From the NCBI RefSeq assembly GCF_002846335.1, contig NZ_PJMQ01000001.1:3472001-3536000 (forward strand): 64,000 bases of DNA, written 5' to 3'. This DNA comes from Janthinobacterium sp. 61 (lineage in GTDB: Bacteria; Pseudomonadota; Gammaproteobacteria; Burkholderiales; Burkholderiaceae_D). A program made the position numbers and the translations under genes. Of this stretch, positions 50,170 through 58,649 are shown in pieces. Numbering within the stretch: position 1 is the stretch's first letter; each line of letters begins with the position of its first letter. Under the pieces are notes generated by a model. That model made no database searches. It had not been told where the DNA came from and saw nothing but the letters and a program-made list of their open reading frames with translations.

Positions 50170-51018
50170 ATGGACACCCGCATGAGCAAGAGTACTTTTG
50201 GCCAGTTGCCGGCCGTGACCATCCGCGCCGCCGATGGCGCGCAGGCCACCGTCACCCTGTATGGCGGCCACCTGGTCTCGTGGCAGACCAGCGATGGCCA
50301 GGAGCGCCTGTTCTGCAGCCGCGCATCCAGCCTTGATGGCAGCCGCGCCATCCGTGGCGGCGTACCCGTGATCTTTCCCCAGTTCGGCGCGCGCGGCACG
50401 GGCATGCGCCACGGCTTTGCCCGCGTGGCGACCTGGCAGCTCGCGTCCAGCGGCGAAAACGATGGCGCCGCCCATGCGGAATTTATCTTGCAACACACGG
50501 ACCTGCCGGACGCAATCGGCGCCACCTGGCCCTGCGCCTTCACCCTGCGCCTGCGCGTGGAGGTACAAGGCCAATCGCTGGAACTGAATCTGTCCGTGCA
50601 CAACACGGGCGAGCAGGCGTTCCCGTTCTCGGCCGCCCTGCACAGCTATTTTGCGATTGATCAATTGAGCGAGGCGCGCGTTGGCGGCTTGCAGCGCGTG
50701 CGCTATTCGGACGAGACGCCGCAAGATGCCTTGCAGGCGGAAGAGTGGCTGCAATTCGCCGACAAGCTGGACCGCATCTACTACCAGCTGCCGGGCGCCT
50801 TGACCCTGCAGTCTGGCAGCCACACGCTGCGCCTGGAGCAGCAGGGCTTCACGGATGCCGTCGTGTGGAACCCCGGCGCGCAAGACGCAGCCGCCCTGCC
50901 CGACCTGGCCGACGACGAATACCCGCGCTTCATCTGCATCGAGCCGGCACTGATCCAGCCCGATACGCTGGCTGCCGGCGCCGAGTGGACCGGCCGCCAG
51001 CGCCTCGCATTTATTTAA
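50170..51018 (+). CDS. D-hexose-6-phosphate mutarotase (YeaD-like)
   Basis: A 282-residue aldose-1-epimerase-fold protein that interconverts alpha and beta hexose-6-phosphates. Visible are LYGGHLVSWQTSDGQERLF, GGVPVIFPQFG, RHGFARVATW and the histidine of AALHSYFAI, then FICIEPALIQPDTLAAG with the catalytic glutamate. Starts one base after the amiC stop; MSKSTF at 50182 is an alternative start. Its stop overlaps the convergent carbonic-anhydrase stop by 4 bp. Confidence 0.88.
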   Translation: MDTRMSKSTFGQLPAVTIRAADGAQATVTLYGGHLVSWQTSDGQERLFCSRASSLDGSRAIRGGVPVIFPQFGARGTGMRHGFARVATWQLASSGENDGAAHAEFILQHTDLPDAIGATWPCAFTLRLRVEVQGQSLELNLSVHNTGEQAFPFSAALHSYFAIDQLSEARVGGLQRVRYSDETPQDALQAEEWLQFADKLDRIYYQLPGALTLQSGSHTLRLEQQGFTDAVVWNPGAQDAAALPDLADDEYPRFICIEPALIQPDTLAAGAEWTGRQRLAFI

Positions 51019-52046
51019 TTCGATTCCTTGATGATGCGGCCATTGCCCGCTTGGATGGGCCGCGCATTCAAGGGATACAAGCGGCTGAACAGCGCCATCT
51101 GCGCCGGCGAGGCCTGTACCGGCTGCTTCATCACCAGCCACAGCACGCCTTCGCTGCAAGGCGGCTCCGTCATCGATCCCATGTAGGTGTAGTAATCGCG
51201 CCGCGTCGGCAGCATCTCGGCCGGGTCGAGCAGGATGGTCGGCTGCATGGTCTCGAATTTTTCCAGCGGCAGGTTGTTCCACACCGTCTGGATGGTCGCT
51301 TGCGCAGCGCCGCGTTCCAGCAGCAGGGCCAGCACAGCTTGCCGGCCTTCGGCGTCGCGGTGCACCAGGTGCACCACCATTTCAAACGCCTTGCCATTGA
51401 TGCGCTCTTCGGAAGGGCGATGGAAATGGAACTGCTGCAGCTCGAACATGCGGTTCTGCACCGTGATGTAATTGCCGCCGCTCACGCCCACCTGCACCGT
51501 GTGGCCATTGTCGACCACATTGAACGACGACGGGTGGTAGTCAAAGCTGATACGTTCGAGTTCCACTTTCATGCCATCGCGGATATCGATCGGCGACTGG
51601 CGGCTGCCATTGCCACACTTGGCCCAGTCGACATTGATCTTGCTCCAGTTGGCCGGGCCGCTGTCGCCCTCGTACGACCAGTGCGTGCCGCGCGGCACGG
51701 GTGGCGGTGGTGGCGGCGCGGCCTTCACCACGGCGGCGCGCCTGGCGCGGGCGGCGGCGCGGGCCGCCTGGGTGGCGCGCATTTCCGCCAGGCGCGCCGC
51801 GATGCGCTCGGACAGGTCGACTTCGGCCGCTTCCTCCTTCTCGCGCACTGTGGGCGCGACGACGACAGGCGATTTGGCCTCCTTGCCCTTCACCGATTCG
51901 GTCAGGGTTTTCATGGCAGCCGCGCGCGCCGACGCCGACATGGGCGCGGATGCGGCGGCGGTCGCCGACGCGGGGGCATCTTTGGCGCTTGCCATGGACG
52001 CCATGGCGGCAAGGCTGCAAGCTAACAGGGCGCTCAAATGTCGCAT
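51015..52046 (-). CDS. Alpha-class carbonic anhydrase with long N-terminal extension
   Basis: A 343-residue periplasmic zinc enzyme that hydrates CO2. The signal peptide (LSALLACSLAAMASMASA) is followed by about 95 residues of Ala/Arg/Glu-rich helix (AARLAEMRATQAARAAARAR) and a proline run (APPPPPPVP), then the catalytic domain: HWSYEGDSGPANWSKI, RQSPIDIRDG, zinc ligands in QFHFHRPSEERINGKAFE and VVHLVHRDAEG, and SMTEPPCSEGVLWLVM. The start at ATG 52046 fits the signal peptide. The helical spacer is unlike typical bacterial members (about 240-250 residues). Confidence 0.9.
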   Translation of the reverse strand: MRHLSALLACSLAAMASMASAKDAPASATAAASAPMSASARAAAMKTLTESVKGKEAKSPVVVAPTVREKEEAAEVDLSERIAARLAEMRATQAARAAARARRAAVVKAAPPPPPPVPRGTHWSYEGDSGPANWSKINVDWAKCGNGSRQSPIDIRDGMKVELERISFDYHPSSFNVVDNGHTVQVGVSGGNYITVQNRMFELQQFHFHRPSEERINGKAFEMVVHLVHRDAEGRQAVLALLLERGAAQATIQTVWNNLPLEKFETMQPTILLDPAEMLPTRRDYYTYMGSMTEPPCSEGVLWLVMKQPVQASPAQMALFSRLYPLNARPIQAGNGRIIKESN

Positions 52047-52138
52047 GGAAATCCAGAAAGTGAGAATACCCTCTGGTTTACGGCTGGAAAGCTGCAAAAC
52101 TTGAATCAGCGTGGGAGTAAAACAAAAACAACGTAGAG

Positions 52139-52195
52139 AAAAACGGGATCCGGGGCCTGCTGCGGGCTGTGCCGCAACGCGCTTGCCCCGGATCC
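52139..52195 (-). terminator. Terminator of the DedA-family gene
   Basis: Arms GGATCCGGGGC (52146-52156) and GCCCCGGATCC (52185-52195) frame an inner stem; on the minus strand the structure is followed by GTTTTT. It lies 9 bp after the DedA stop. Confidence 0.7.
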
Positions 52196-52203
52196 ATGCG
52201 GCC

Positions 52204-52854
52204 TTAGGCCGACTTGCCGACCATGCGCTTGTAGAGCTTCCACATGCCGCCCAGTACCACTGGCACGACGGCGGCGCCAACACCGATCAGCACGATCAAG
52301 GTCAGGTGGTCGCGTATCCACGGGATATTGCCGAAGAAGTAACCCGCCGTCACCAGGCCGACCACCCACAACAGGGCGCCCGTCACGTTGTACATCTGGA
52401 AGCGCGCATGCGTCATGTCGGAAATGCCGGCGACGAAAGGGGCGAAGGTGCGTACCACCGGCACGAAACGGGCCAGGATGATGGTCTTGCCGCCATGCTT
52501 TTCAAAGAATTCATGCGTGCGGCGCATGGCATCCTTGTTGATCCAGCGGTAATCGTGGGTAAACACCCTTTGCCCGATGGCCTCGCCTATCCAGTAATTG
52601 AGCGTGTTCCCCGTGACGGCGGCCGTCACCAGCAAGGCAATCAGCAAGCCCAGGTGCATCTGTCCCGTCGCGCAAAACGCGCCGGCGATAAACAATAAGG
52701 TATCCCCAGGGAAGAAGAACAGCACCACGAGGCCTGTCTCACAAAAAATAATGGCAAACAGCACTGCATACACGAGGGTACCGTACTGCTCGATCAAGAG
52801 ACCCAGCGTCTTGTCGACATGTACGATCATGTCGAGGAATTGCACAAAATCCAT
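52204..52854 (-). CDS. DedA-family membrane protein
   Basis: A 216-residue inner-membrane protein of the DedA/SNARE-associated family, linked to undecaprenyl-phosphate and phospholipid translocation. Conserved elements: FCETGLVVLFFFPGDTLLF (acidic E and FPGD), the basic motif FFEKHGGKTIILARFVPVVR with the essential arginines, and FAPFVAGISDM. Start at ATG 52854 with AGGGA upstream; an earlier in-frame codon adds 13 residues without support. Divergent from the PPIase gene. Confidence 0.9.
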   Translation of the reverse strand: MDFVQFLDMIVHVDKTLGLLIEQYGTLVYAVLFAIIFCETGLVVLFFFPGDTLLFIAGAFCATGQMHLGLLIALLVTAAVTGNTLNYWIGEAIGQRVFTHDYRWINKDAMRRTHEFFEKHGGKTIILARFVPVVRTFAPFVAGISDMTHARFQMYNVTGALLWVVGLVTAGYFFGNIPWIRDHLTLIVLIGVGAAVVPVVLGGMWKLYKRMVGKSA

Positions 52855-53123
52855 ATATTTTTCCCTAAAGGTAGCGGCGGAATCATACACCACCCGGCCA
52901 GCGCAACGGCAGTCCCCGGGCCGATATTTCAGGATTAATTATGTGCCGCCCTTGCGCGTGTGGCAATTTAAGTAAAGGTTAAGGAAATACCCTCGCCAAC
53001 TTGCGCAGGCCAGCCTTCCTTCGCGCAGGCCATGTTCGGCCCGCACAATGTTTTTTCAGCGAAATATTGCCATTCCGGTATACACTTTCTGACCGGTGCA
53101 ATTCGCGCCGACCAGGAGAGAAT

Positions 53124-54062
53124 ATGTATCTGCATCCACTGAGCAGCCTGACCATGGCCACCGTGCTGGGCCTTGTCCAACTGTCCGCCCACGCGGCACC
53201 TGTCCAGATCAAGGCGCCCGCCGAGCTGCCCGCCAAGGCGACGCTCGCCGACGTGATCAAGGCCTCCAAACCGTCCGACTGGCGTCCGCTGGACCCTGAC
53301 AACACCCTGTACATGGACATTCCCGCCGGTCGCGTGGTGATCGAGCTGGCGCCCGACTTCGCGCCGAAGCACGTGGCCAATATCAAGGGCCTGGTAGCCG
53401 AACAGTATTACGACGGTCTGGCCATCACGCGGGCGCAGGACAACTGGGTGGCGCAGTGGGGCGATCCGAACGAGAAAAATCCCAAGCCCATTTTGCATGC
53501 CCAGCGCACCCTGCCCGGCGAATTCACCGTGCCCTTGAAAAACGTCAAGAGCTTCACGCGCTTGCCGGACCTTGACGGCTATGCGCCGCAGGTGGGCCAT
53601 TCGAACGGCTTCCCGTCCGCGCGCGATCCGAAAACCGGCACGGCCTGGCTCGCGCATTGCTACGCCACCGTGGGCGTGGGCCGCGACAGCGCCAGCGACA
53701 GCGGCGGTGGCACGGAACTGTACGCCGTCATCGGCCAGTCGCCGCGCCACCTGGACCGCGACATCACTGTCGTCGGCCGGGTGGTCTCCGGCATGCCATT
53801 GCTGTCGACCCTGCCACGGGGCGCTGGCCCCATGGGCTTTTATGACAGCCCCGAGAAAAACGTGCCGATCAAGACCATCCGCCTGGCCGCCAGCGTACCG
53901 CCAGAGCAGCGCGCAAACCTGGAAGTGATGCGCACCGACAGCGCCGCCTACCAGGCCGTGCTGGAAGCCCAGCGCCACCGAGGCGGCCCCTGGAGCAAAG
54001 TCACGGCCGGCCACGTCGACCTGTGCAACGCGCCGATACCGGTGCGGGAGGTGGCGAAGTAG
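53124..54062 (+). CDS. Secreted cyclophilin-type peptidyl-prolyl isomerase
   Basis: A 312-residue periplasmic protein with signal peptide ([17 protein letters not shown]) and a cyclophilin-like domain from about residue 65: [53 protein letters not shown]. Large insertions (about 110-190) set it apart from minimal cyclophilins. AGGAGAG precedes ATG 53124. It ends 70 bp before mutL; a strong symmetric hairpin lies between. Confidence 0.87.
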   Translation: MYLHPLSSLTMATVLGLVQLSAHAAPVQIKAPAELPAKATLADVIKASKPSDWRPLDPDNTLYMDIPAGRVVIELAPDFAPKHVANIKGLVAEQYYDGLAITRAQDNWVAQWGDPNEKNPKPILHAQRTLPGEFTVPLKNVKSFTRLPDLDGYAPQVGHSNGFPSARDPKTGTAWLAHCYATVGVGRDSASDSGGGTELYAVIGQSPRHLDRDITVVGRVVSGMPLLSTLPRGAGPMGFYDSPEKNVPIKTIRLAASVPPEQRANLEVMRTDSAAYQAVLEAQRHRGGPWSKVTAGHVDLCNAPIPVREVAK

Positions 54063-54090
54063 GCCAACTTTTAGCCCAAGAACAAGGGCT

Positions 54091-54117
54091 GGGGTCAGAC
54101 CCGACGGGTCTGACCCC
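54091..54117. repeat. 12-bp-arm hairpin before mutL
   Basis: GGGGTCAGACCC-gac-GGGTCTGACCCC, perfect. No U-tract follows, so it may act as a bidirectional barrier, a terminator of the PPIase gene or a dispersed repeat. Confidence 0.6.
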
Positions 54118-54119
54118 GG

Positions 54120-54125
54120 TATAAT
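54120..54125 (+). promoter_or_regulatory. TATAAT -10 box seven bases before the mutL ATG
   Basis: A perfect TATAAT ends 6 bp before ATG 54132 and no Shine-Dalgarno is present between. If used, transcription would start at or next to the start codon (leaderless mRNA). The -35 region would fall in the hairpin and is poor. Confidence 0.4.
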
Positions 54126-54131
54126 TACCGC

Positions 54132-56039
54132 ATGAACGCTCCCATCACGCCCCACCGCCCGATCCAGGCCCTGCCTGACCAGTTGATTTCGCAAATCGCC
54201 GCTGGCGAGGTGGTCGAGCGGCCATCGGCCGTGGTCAAGGAATTGCTGGAAAACGCACTGGACTCGGGTGCCACGCAGATCACGGTACGGCTGGAAGAAG
54301 GGGGCGTGAAACGCATCGCGATTACGGACAATGGCCGTGGCATCGACAAGGAACAGCTGCCGCTGGCCCTGGCGCGCCACGCCACTTCAAAAATCGCCTC
54401 CCTGCACGACCTGGAAAACGTGGGCACGCTGGGCTTTCGCGGCGAGGCGCTGGCATCCATCGCCTCGGTGGCCGCCGTCACCCTGACCTCGCGCACGGCG
54501 GACGCTGCCCATGCGTGGGAAATCGTCGGCTCGCACAATGGCAGCGTCTCGCCGTCGTCCGGCGCGCACGGCACCACAGTCGACGTGCAAGACCTGTATT
54601 TCAACACGCCCGCGCGGCGCAAGTTCCTCAAATCCGAACAGACGGAATACGGCCACTGCGCCGAAGTGGTGCGTCGCATCGCCCTGGCGCGGCCGGATGT
54701 GGCGTTCTCGCTGTCGCACAATGGCCGCACCATCGACCAGTGGAATATCAGCGAACTGGCCAAGCGCAGCGCCCACATCCTGGGCAATGACTTCGCCGAA
54801 GCGCGCCTGGCGCTGGACGAGTCGGCCGGCACCCTGCGCATTCACGGCTTTGCCGGCTTGCCGACGGCGTCCAAGGCGCGCGCCGACGGCCAGTTCTTTT
54901 ATGTCAACGGCCGCTTCGTGCGCGACAAGCTGCTGGTGCACGCCGTGCGCATGGCCTACCAGGACGTGCTGCATGGCGACCGCTTCCCATCGTACGTGCT
55001 GGCGCTCGACCTCGATCCGGCCCTGGTCGACGTCAACGTGCACCCGTCGAAGATCGAAGTGCGATTCCGCGACAGCCGCTCCGTACACCAGTTTGTCTTC
55101 CACGCCGTGCAGCGCGCGCTGGCGCAGACCTCGGCCACGGCCTTCGGCAGCGTGCCGGCTCCCTTGCCGGCCGCTTCCAGCCTGGGTGCTGGCGACGCTG
55201 GCGCCGCCAGCGGTGGCCCCGGCATCTGGCGCCGCGAGCAGACGCAAACCTCGTTCGGCGCGCAATTTACGAACACCTTTGCGCCCGCCTCGCCCGGTGC
55301 GGCCCGTCCCTTCTTTGCCGAGGCGCCAGGCATCGCTCAGGATACGGCGGCCTATGGTGCCCTGTTCGGCGGCGGCACCGCAACGTCGCCGATCACGCAG
55401 GTCGAGCCCTACATCGCCTCGCCCGAAGCGATGGCGCGCGAAGAATACCCGCTGGGCTTTGCCCTGGCCCAGCTGCATGGCATCTACATCCTGGCGCAAA
55501 ACACCAAGGGCCTGGTGCTGGTCGACATGCACGCAGCGCATGAGCGCATTCTGTACGAACAGCTGAAAAACGCGCTGCAGGCGCAAGTCTCGGGCCAGGA
55601 CATGCAGGTGCAATCGCTCTTGATCCCCGTGACGTTTTACGCGGATGCCATCGAAGTGTCGACGGCAAATGAAAACCAGGAGACGTTAAAGGCGCTGGGC
55701 TTCGACATCGCCGCCCTGTCGCCCACCACCCTGGCCGTGCGTTCCGTACCGACCCTGCTGAAGAACGCCGACGCACAAACCCTGGCGCGCGACGTGCTGC
55801 GCGATGTGCGCGAATACGGCGGCTCGCGCGTGCTGATCGAGCGCCAGAACGAATTACTGGGCACTCTGGCCTGCCACACGGCCGTGCGCGCCAACCGGAT
55901 CTTGTCGGTGCAGGAAATGAACGCCCTGCTGCGCCAGATGGAGAGCACGGAACGCGCCGATCAGTGCAACCATGGCAGGCCAACGTGGGTGCAGGTCGAA
56001 ATTAACGCCCTCGATAAACTGTTCCTGCGCGGCCAGTAG
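54132..56039 (+). CDS. mutL: DNA mismatch repair protein MutL
   Basis: A 635-residue mismatch-repair ATPase that couples MutS to the nicking endonuclease. The GHKL N-terminal domain is clear: LPDQLISQIAAGEVVERPSA, ITDNGRGIDKEQLPLAL, HATSKIASLHDLENVGTLGF. RGEALASIASV and the transducer ALDLDPALVDVNVHPSK follow. A proline/alanine linker (about 335-420) leads to the C-terminal dimerisation domain (LAQLHGIYILAQNTKGLVLV, DMHAAHERILYE). The metal-binding endonuclease motif DQHAAHERI of MutL nucleases is altered to DMHAAHERILYE; whether it cuts is uncertain. Confidence 0.95.
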   Translation: MNAPITPHRPIQALPDQLISQIAAGEVVERPSAVVKELLENALDSGATQITVRLEEGGVKRIAITDNGRGIDKEQLPLALARHATSKIASLHDLENVGTLGFRGEALASIASVAAVTLTSRTADAAHAWEIVGSHNGSVSPSSGAHGTTVDVQDLYFNTPARRKFLKSEQTEYGHCAEVVRRIALARPDVAFSLSHNGRTIDQWNISELAKRSAHILGNDFAEARLALDESAGTLRIHGFAGLPTASKARADGQFFYVNGRFVRDKLLVHAVRMAYQDVLHGDRFPSYVLALDLDPALVDVNVHPSKIEVRFRDSRSVHQFVFHAVQRALAQTSATAFGSVPAPLPAASSLGAGDAGAASGGPGIWRREQTQTSFGAQFTNTFAPASPGAARPFFAEAPGIAQDTAAYGALFGGGTATSPITQVEPYIASPEAMAREEYPLGFALAQLHGIYILAQNTKGLVLVDMHAAHERILYEQLKNALQAQVSGQDMQVQSLLIPVTFYADAIEVSTANENQETLKALGFDIAALSPTTLAVRSVPTLLKNADAQTLARDVLRDVREYGGSRVLIERQNELLGTLACHTAVRANRILSVQEMNALLRQMESTERADQCNHGRPTWVQVEINALDKLFLRGQ

Positions 56040-56111
56040 GTCGGATTAGCGCAGCGTAATCCGACACTGCAGCGGCGGCATCACGTCGGCTTACGCTTGC
56101 GCTAAGCCGAC
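56040..56111. repeat. REP-like palindrome pair between mutL and miaA
   Basis: GTCGGATTA-gcgcagcg-TAATCCGAC (56040-56065) and GTCGGCTTA-cgcttgcgc-TAAGCCGAC (56085-56111). Same family as the units at 45000-45091. They fill most of the 98-bp gap. Confidence 0.7.
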
Positions 56112-56137
56112 CTACGCACCACCTTACAAGAGTCAAC

Positions 56138-57085
56138 ATGCAAAACACTCAACACCTCCCCCTGGCCGTCGCCATCATGGGCCCCACGGCCAGCGGCAAG
56201 ACGGCCAGTGCGCTGACCATCGCGCAAGCCATCCCGTCCGAGATCATTTCCGTCGATTCCGCCCTCGTCTACCGGGGCATGGATATCGGCACGGCCAAGC
56301 CGTCGAAAGAGGAACTGGCCCAGGTACCGCATCATTTGATCGACATCATCGACCCGCTGGACGCCTATTCGGTGGCGCAGTTCCGCAACGATACCCTGCG
56401 CCTGATGAGCGAAATCACGGCGCGCGGCAAGCTGCCGCTGCTGGTCGGCGGCACCATGCTGTACTTCAAGGGTCTGGCCGATGGCCTCGACGACTTGCCC
56501 GGTGCCGATCCTGTTCTGCGCGCGCAGCTGGAAGAGGACGCGGCCGCCATCGGCTGGCCCGCCATGCATGCGCGCCTGGCGCAGCAAGACCCCATCACTG
56601 CCGCGCGCCTGGCGCCGCAGGACGCGCAGCGCATCGGCCGCGCGCTGGAAATCATCGCCCTGTCCGGCCAGCCCATGTCGGCCTTGCTGGCCCTGCGCGA
56701 AAAGACCGTGCTTCCGTTCCAGTTGCAGTCGTTCGCGCTGGAACCGTCTGACCGCGCCGTGCTGCACGCACGCATCGCCACGCGCTTCGACATCATGCTG
56801 AAAAACGATGCCTTGCTCGATGAAGTGGAGCAGCTGCGCCGGCGCGGCGACCTGCATCCCGGCTTGCCCTCGATGCGCTGCGTGGGCTACCGCCAGGCCT
56901 GGGAGTACCTCGATGGCCGCATCGACCGCGCCACCTTGCGCGAGACGGGCATCATCGCCACGCGCCAGCTGGCCAAACGCCAGCTAACCTGGCTGCGCTC
57001 GATGCCGGAACGTATCGTCATCGATTGCCTGGGCTTAGACCCGGCCAGCGCCATGCTGGCACAAATCGTCCCTTTGCTAAAATAA
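56138..57085 (+). CDS. miaA: tRNA dimethylallyltransferase MiaA
   Basis: A 315-residue enzyme that adds the isopentenyl group to A37 of tRNAs reading UNN codons. P-loop [74 protein letters not shown]; and [20 protein letters not shown] are all family blocks. The last 27 residues ([19 protein letters not shown]...) lie in the first unit of a 137-bp tandem repeat; the fifth unit, with a slightly different end (ASSMLAQIQPLLK), looks like the ancestral C-terminus. Confidence 0.94.
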   Translation: MQNTQHLPLAVAIMGPTASGKTASALTIAQAIPSEIISVDSALVYRGMDIGTAKPSKEELAQVPHHLIDIIDPLDAYSVAQFRNDTLRLMSEITARGKLPLLVGGTMLYFKGLADGLDDLPGADPVLRAQLEEDAAAIGWPAMHARLAQQDPITAARLAPQDAQRIGRALEIIALSGQPMSALLALREKTVLPFQLQSFALEPSDRAVLHARIATRFDIMLKNDALLDEVEQLRRRGDLHPGLPSMRCVGYRQAWEYLDGRIDRATLRETGIIATRQLAKRQLTWLRSMPERIVIDCLGLDPASAMLAQIVPLLK

Positions 57086-57633
57086 GCGTCGCCACACAAC
57101 CACCGGCCAGGCGCTAGGCTCGACTTAGGCTGCGCGCCATGCCGGAACGCATCGTTATCGATTGCCTGGGCTTAAACCCGGCCAGCGCCATGCTGGCACA
57201 AATCGTCCCTTTGCTAAAATAAGCGTCGCCACACAACCACCGGCCAGGCGCTAGGCTCGACTTAGGCTGCGCGCCATGCCGGAACGCATCGTCATCGATT
57301 GCCTGGGCTTAGACCCGGCCAGCGCCATGCTGGCACAAATCGTCCCTTTGCTAAAATAAGCGTCGCCACACAACCACCGGCCAGCCGCTAGGCTCGACTT
57401 AGGCTGCGCGCCATGCCGGAACGTATCGTCATCGATTGCCTGGGCTTAGACCCGGCCAGCGCCATGCTGGCACAAATCGTCCCTTTGCTAAAATAAGCGT
57501 CGCCACACAACCACCGGCCAGGCGCTAGGCTCGACTTAGGCTGCGCGCCATGCCGGAACGTATCGTCATCGATTGCCTGGGCTTAGACCCGGCCTCGTCC
57601 ATGCTGGCGCAAATCCAGCCCTTGCTGAAATAA
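56991..57633 (+). repeat. Five tandem 137-bp units carrying the miaA 3' end
   Basis: Units begin at 56991, 57128, 57265, 57402 and 57539 (the matching ATG at 57002, 57139, 57276, 57413 and 57550), the last being partial. Each carries ATG-CCGGAACG..., a 27-codon frame [12 protein letters not shown](D/N)PAS ending LLK-stop, then about 53 bp of spacer with CTAGGCTCGACTTAGGC. The first unit is the end of miaA; the others are non-coding copies or mini-ORFs. Units differ by a few bases. This explains the 640-bp stretch before the tRNAs, which holds no other gene. Confidence 0.9.
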
Positions 57634-57653
57634 TCACAGCGCCAAGCCGCCAC

Positions 57654-57673
57654 GAAAAATCCACAGATTTTTC
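57654..57673. terminator. GAAAAATC/GATTTTTC hairpin after the repeat array
   Basis: GAAAAATC-caca-GATTTTTC, perfect 8-bp AT-rich stem 21 bp after the last repeat unit. It may act as a terminator for the miaA transcript. Confidence 0.4.
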
Positions 57674-57683
57674 ATGGCCGGCA

Positions 57684-57712
57684 TTGACAAGGAAATGGGA
57701 AGACTGGATAAT
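57684..57712 (+). promoter_or_regulatory. Strong sigma70 promoter of the tRNA pair
   Basis: TTGACA (57684-57689), a 17-bp spacer and GATAAT (57707-57712); start point expected near 57719, six bases before the first tRNA. Confidence 0.75.
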
Positions 57713-57724
57713 GCTCGGCTGTTG

Positions 57725-57801
57725 GGTGATATAGCTCAGTTGGTTAGAGCACAGCATTCATAATGCTGGGGTCGGTGGTTCAAGTCCACCTATCACCACC
57801 A
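57725..57801 (+). tRNA. tRNA-Met (CAU), elongator type, first copy
   Basis: A 77-base cloverleaf: acceptor GGTGATA/TATCACC, D arm AGCTCAGTTGGTTAGAGC, anticodon arm CAGCA-TTCATAA-TGCTG with CAT, T arm with GGTTCAAGTCC, encoded CCA. G1-C72 pairing excludes initiator tRNA. A CAU anticodon could also mark tRNA-Ile2 (lysidine); the body looks like Met but this cannot be settled by eye. Confidence 0.9.
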
Positions 57802-57861
57802 AAGAACAAGGATCATGGTTCGCCATGGCCACAACGAGCATCCGGTCTGACCGGTCTGTTT

Positions 57862-57938
57862 GGTGATATAGCTCAGTTGGTTAGAGCACAGCATTCATAA
57901 TGCTGGGGTCGGTGGTTCAAGTCCACCTATCACCACCA
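57862..57938 (+). tRNA. tRNA-Met (CAU), identical second copy
   Basis: Identical over all 77 bases to the copy at 57725-57801, separated by a 60-bp spacer and expressed from the same promoter. Followed by a terminator. Confidence 0.9.
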
Positions 57939-57956
57939 AGAATTTGCAGTCTCGAT

Positions 57957-57992
57957 AAACCCGCCCCTGCCTCGCGCAGCGGCGGGTTTTTT
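57957..57992 (+). terminator. Rho-independent terminator of the tRNA operon
   Basis: AACCCGCC...GGCGGGTT with an inner CTGC-ctcgc-GCAG stem, followed by six T. Confidence 0.85.
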
Positions 57993-58083
57993 CATTGCTG
58001 GGCAGCCTCGCGTGCGGCCTGTAAGCAACACCCGCCTCATCCGCAAGCATTGGGGATTGTGGCAAGCCGCCACTGGCGCTTAC

Positions 58084-58102
58084 AATGAGAATAATTCTCA
58101 TT
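58084..58102. promoter_or_regulatory. Fur box upstream of the FecI-like sigma factor
   Basis: AATGAGAAT-a-ATTCTCATT, a perfect 9-1-9 inverted repeat very close to the Fur consensus (GATAATGATAATCATTATC), 19 bp before the sigma-factor ATG. Iron repression of the sigma/anti-sigma/receptor operon follows (strong inference). Confidence 0.88.
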
Positions 58103-58121
58103 CATAATCTTTCGCAACCTT

Positions 58122-58649
58122 ATGTCCATCGCCCAGCCCAGCCTGCAACAGCAAGTGCAGTCGCTCTACAGCGAGCATCACGGCTGGCTGCTCGGCTGGC
58201 TGCGCAAAAAACTCAGTTGCCCGCATGGCGCAGCCGACGTGGCGCAAGACACGTTCGTGCGCATCATCGCCTCGCGCGACGCCCTCTTCGGCATGCGCGA
58301 GCCGCGCGCCTATCTCTCCACAACGGCGAAGCGATTGCTGCTCGACCGCGCGCGCCGCCAGATACTCGAGCGCAGCTACCTGGCGGAACTGGCCCTGCTG
58401 GCCGACAGCCTGCCCGGCGCGCCCTCGCCGGACGAGATCCTGATGGCCGTGCAGGCGCTTGAGCAGATCGCCACGGCGCTGACCGGAGTATCGGCCAAGG
58501 CACGCGACGCCTTTTTGCTGCACTACCTGGAAGAACAGCCGCAGGCCGCTGTCGCGGCGCAACTGAACGTCTCCACGCGCATGGTGCAAAAATACCTGGT
58601 GCAAGCCTTGCTGGCGTGCCGCCACGCCTGCCCGGCCATGGCGGCATGA
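58122..58649 (+). CDS. FecI-like ECF sigma factor
   Basis: A 175-residue iron-starvation sigma factor. Region 2: SLYSEHHGWLLGWLRKKLSC, AADVAQDTFVRIIASRDALF; region 4: LTGVSAKARDAFLLHYLEEQ and LNVSTRMVQKYLVQALLACR. It should direct RNA polymerase to the downstream receptor gene when the matching FecR signals siderophore binding. A Fur box precedes it, and it overlaps the fecR-like gene by 4 bp (ATGA). Confidence 0.93.
   Translation: MSIAQPSLQQQVQSLYSEHHGWLLGWLRKKLSCPHGAADVAQDTFVRIIASRDALFGMREPRAYLSTTAKRLLLDRARRQILERSYLAELALLADSLPGAPSPDEILMAVQALEQIATALTGVSAKARDAFLLHYLEEQPQAAVAAQLNVSTRMVQKYLVQALLACRHACPAMAA

Noticed and set aside
57002..57633. CRISPR array in the miaA tail
   Set aside because: Units of 137 bp are near-identical end to end without variable spacers, so this is a tandem duplication.
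57725..57938. Initiator tRNA-fMet genes
   Set aside because: The first acceptor pair is G-C rather than the unpaired C-A of initiator tRNA.
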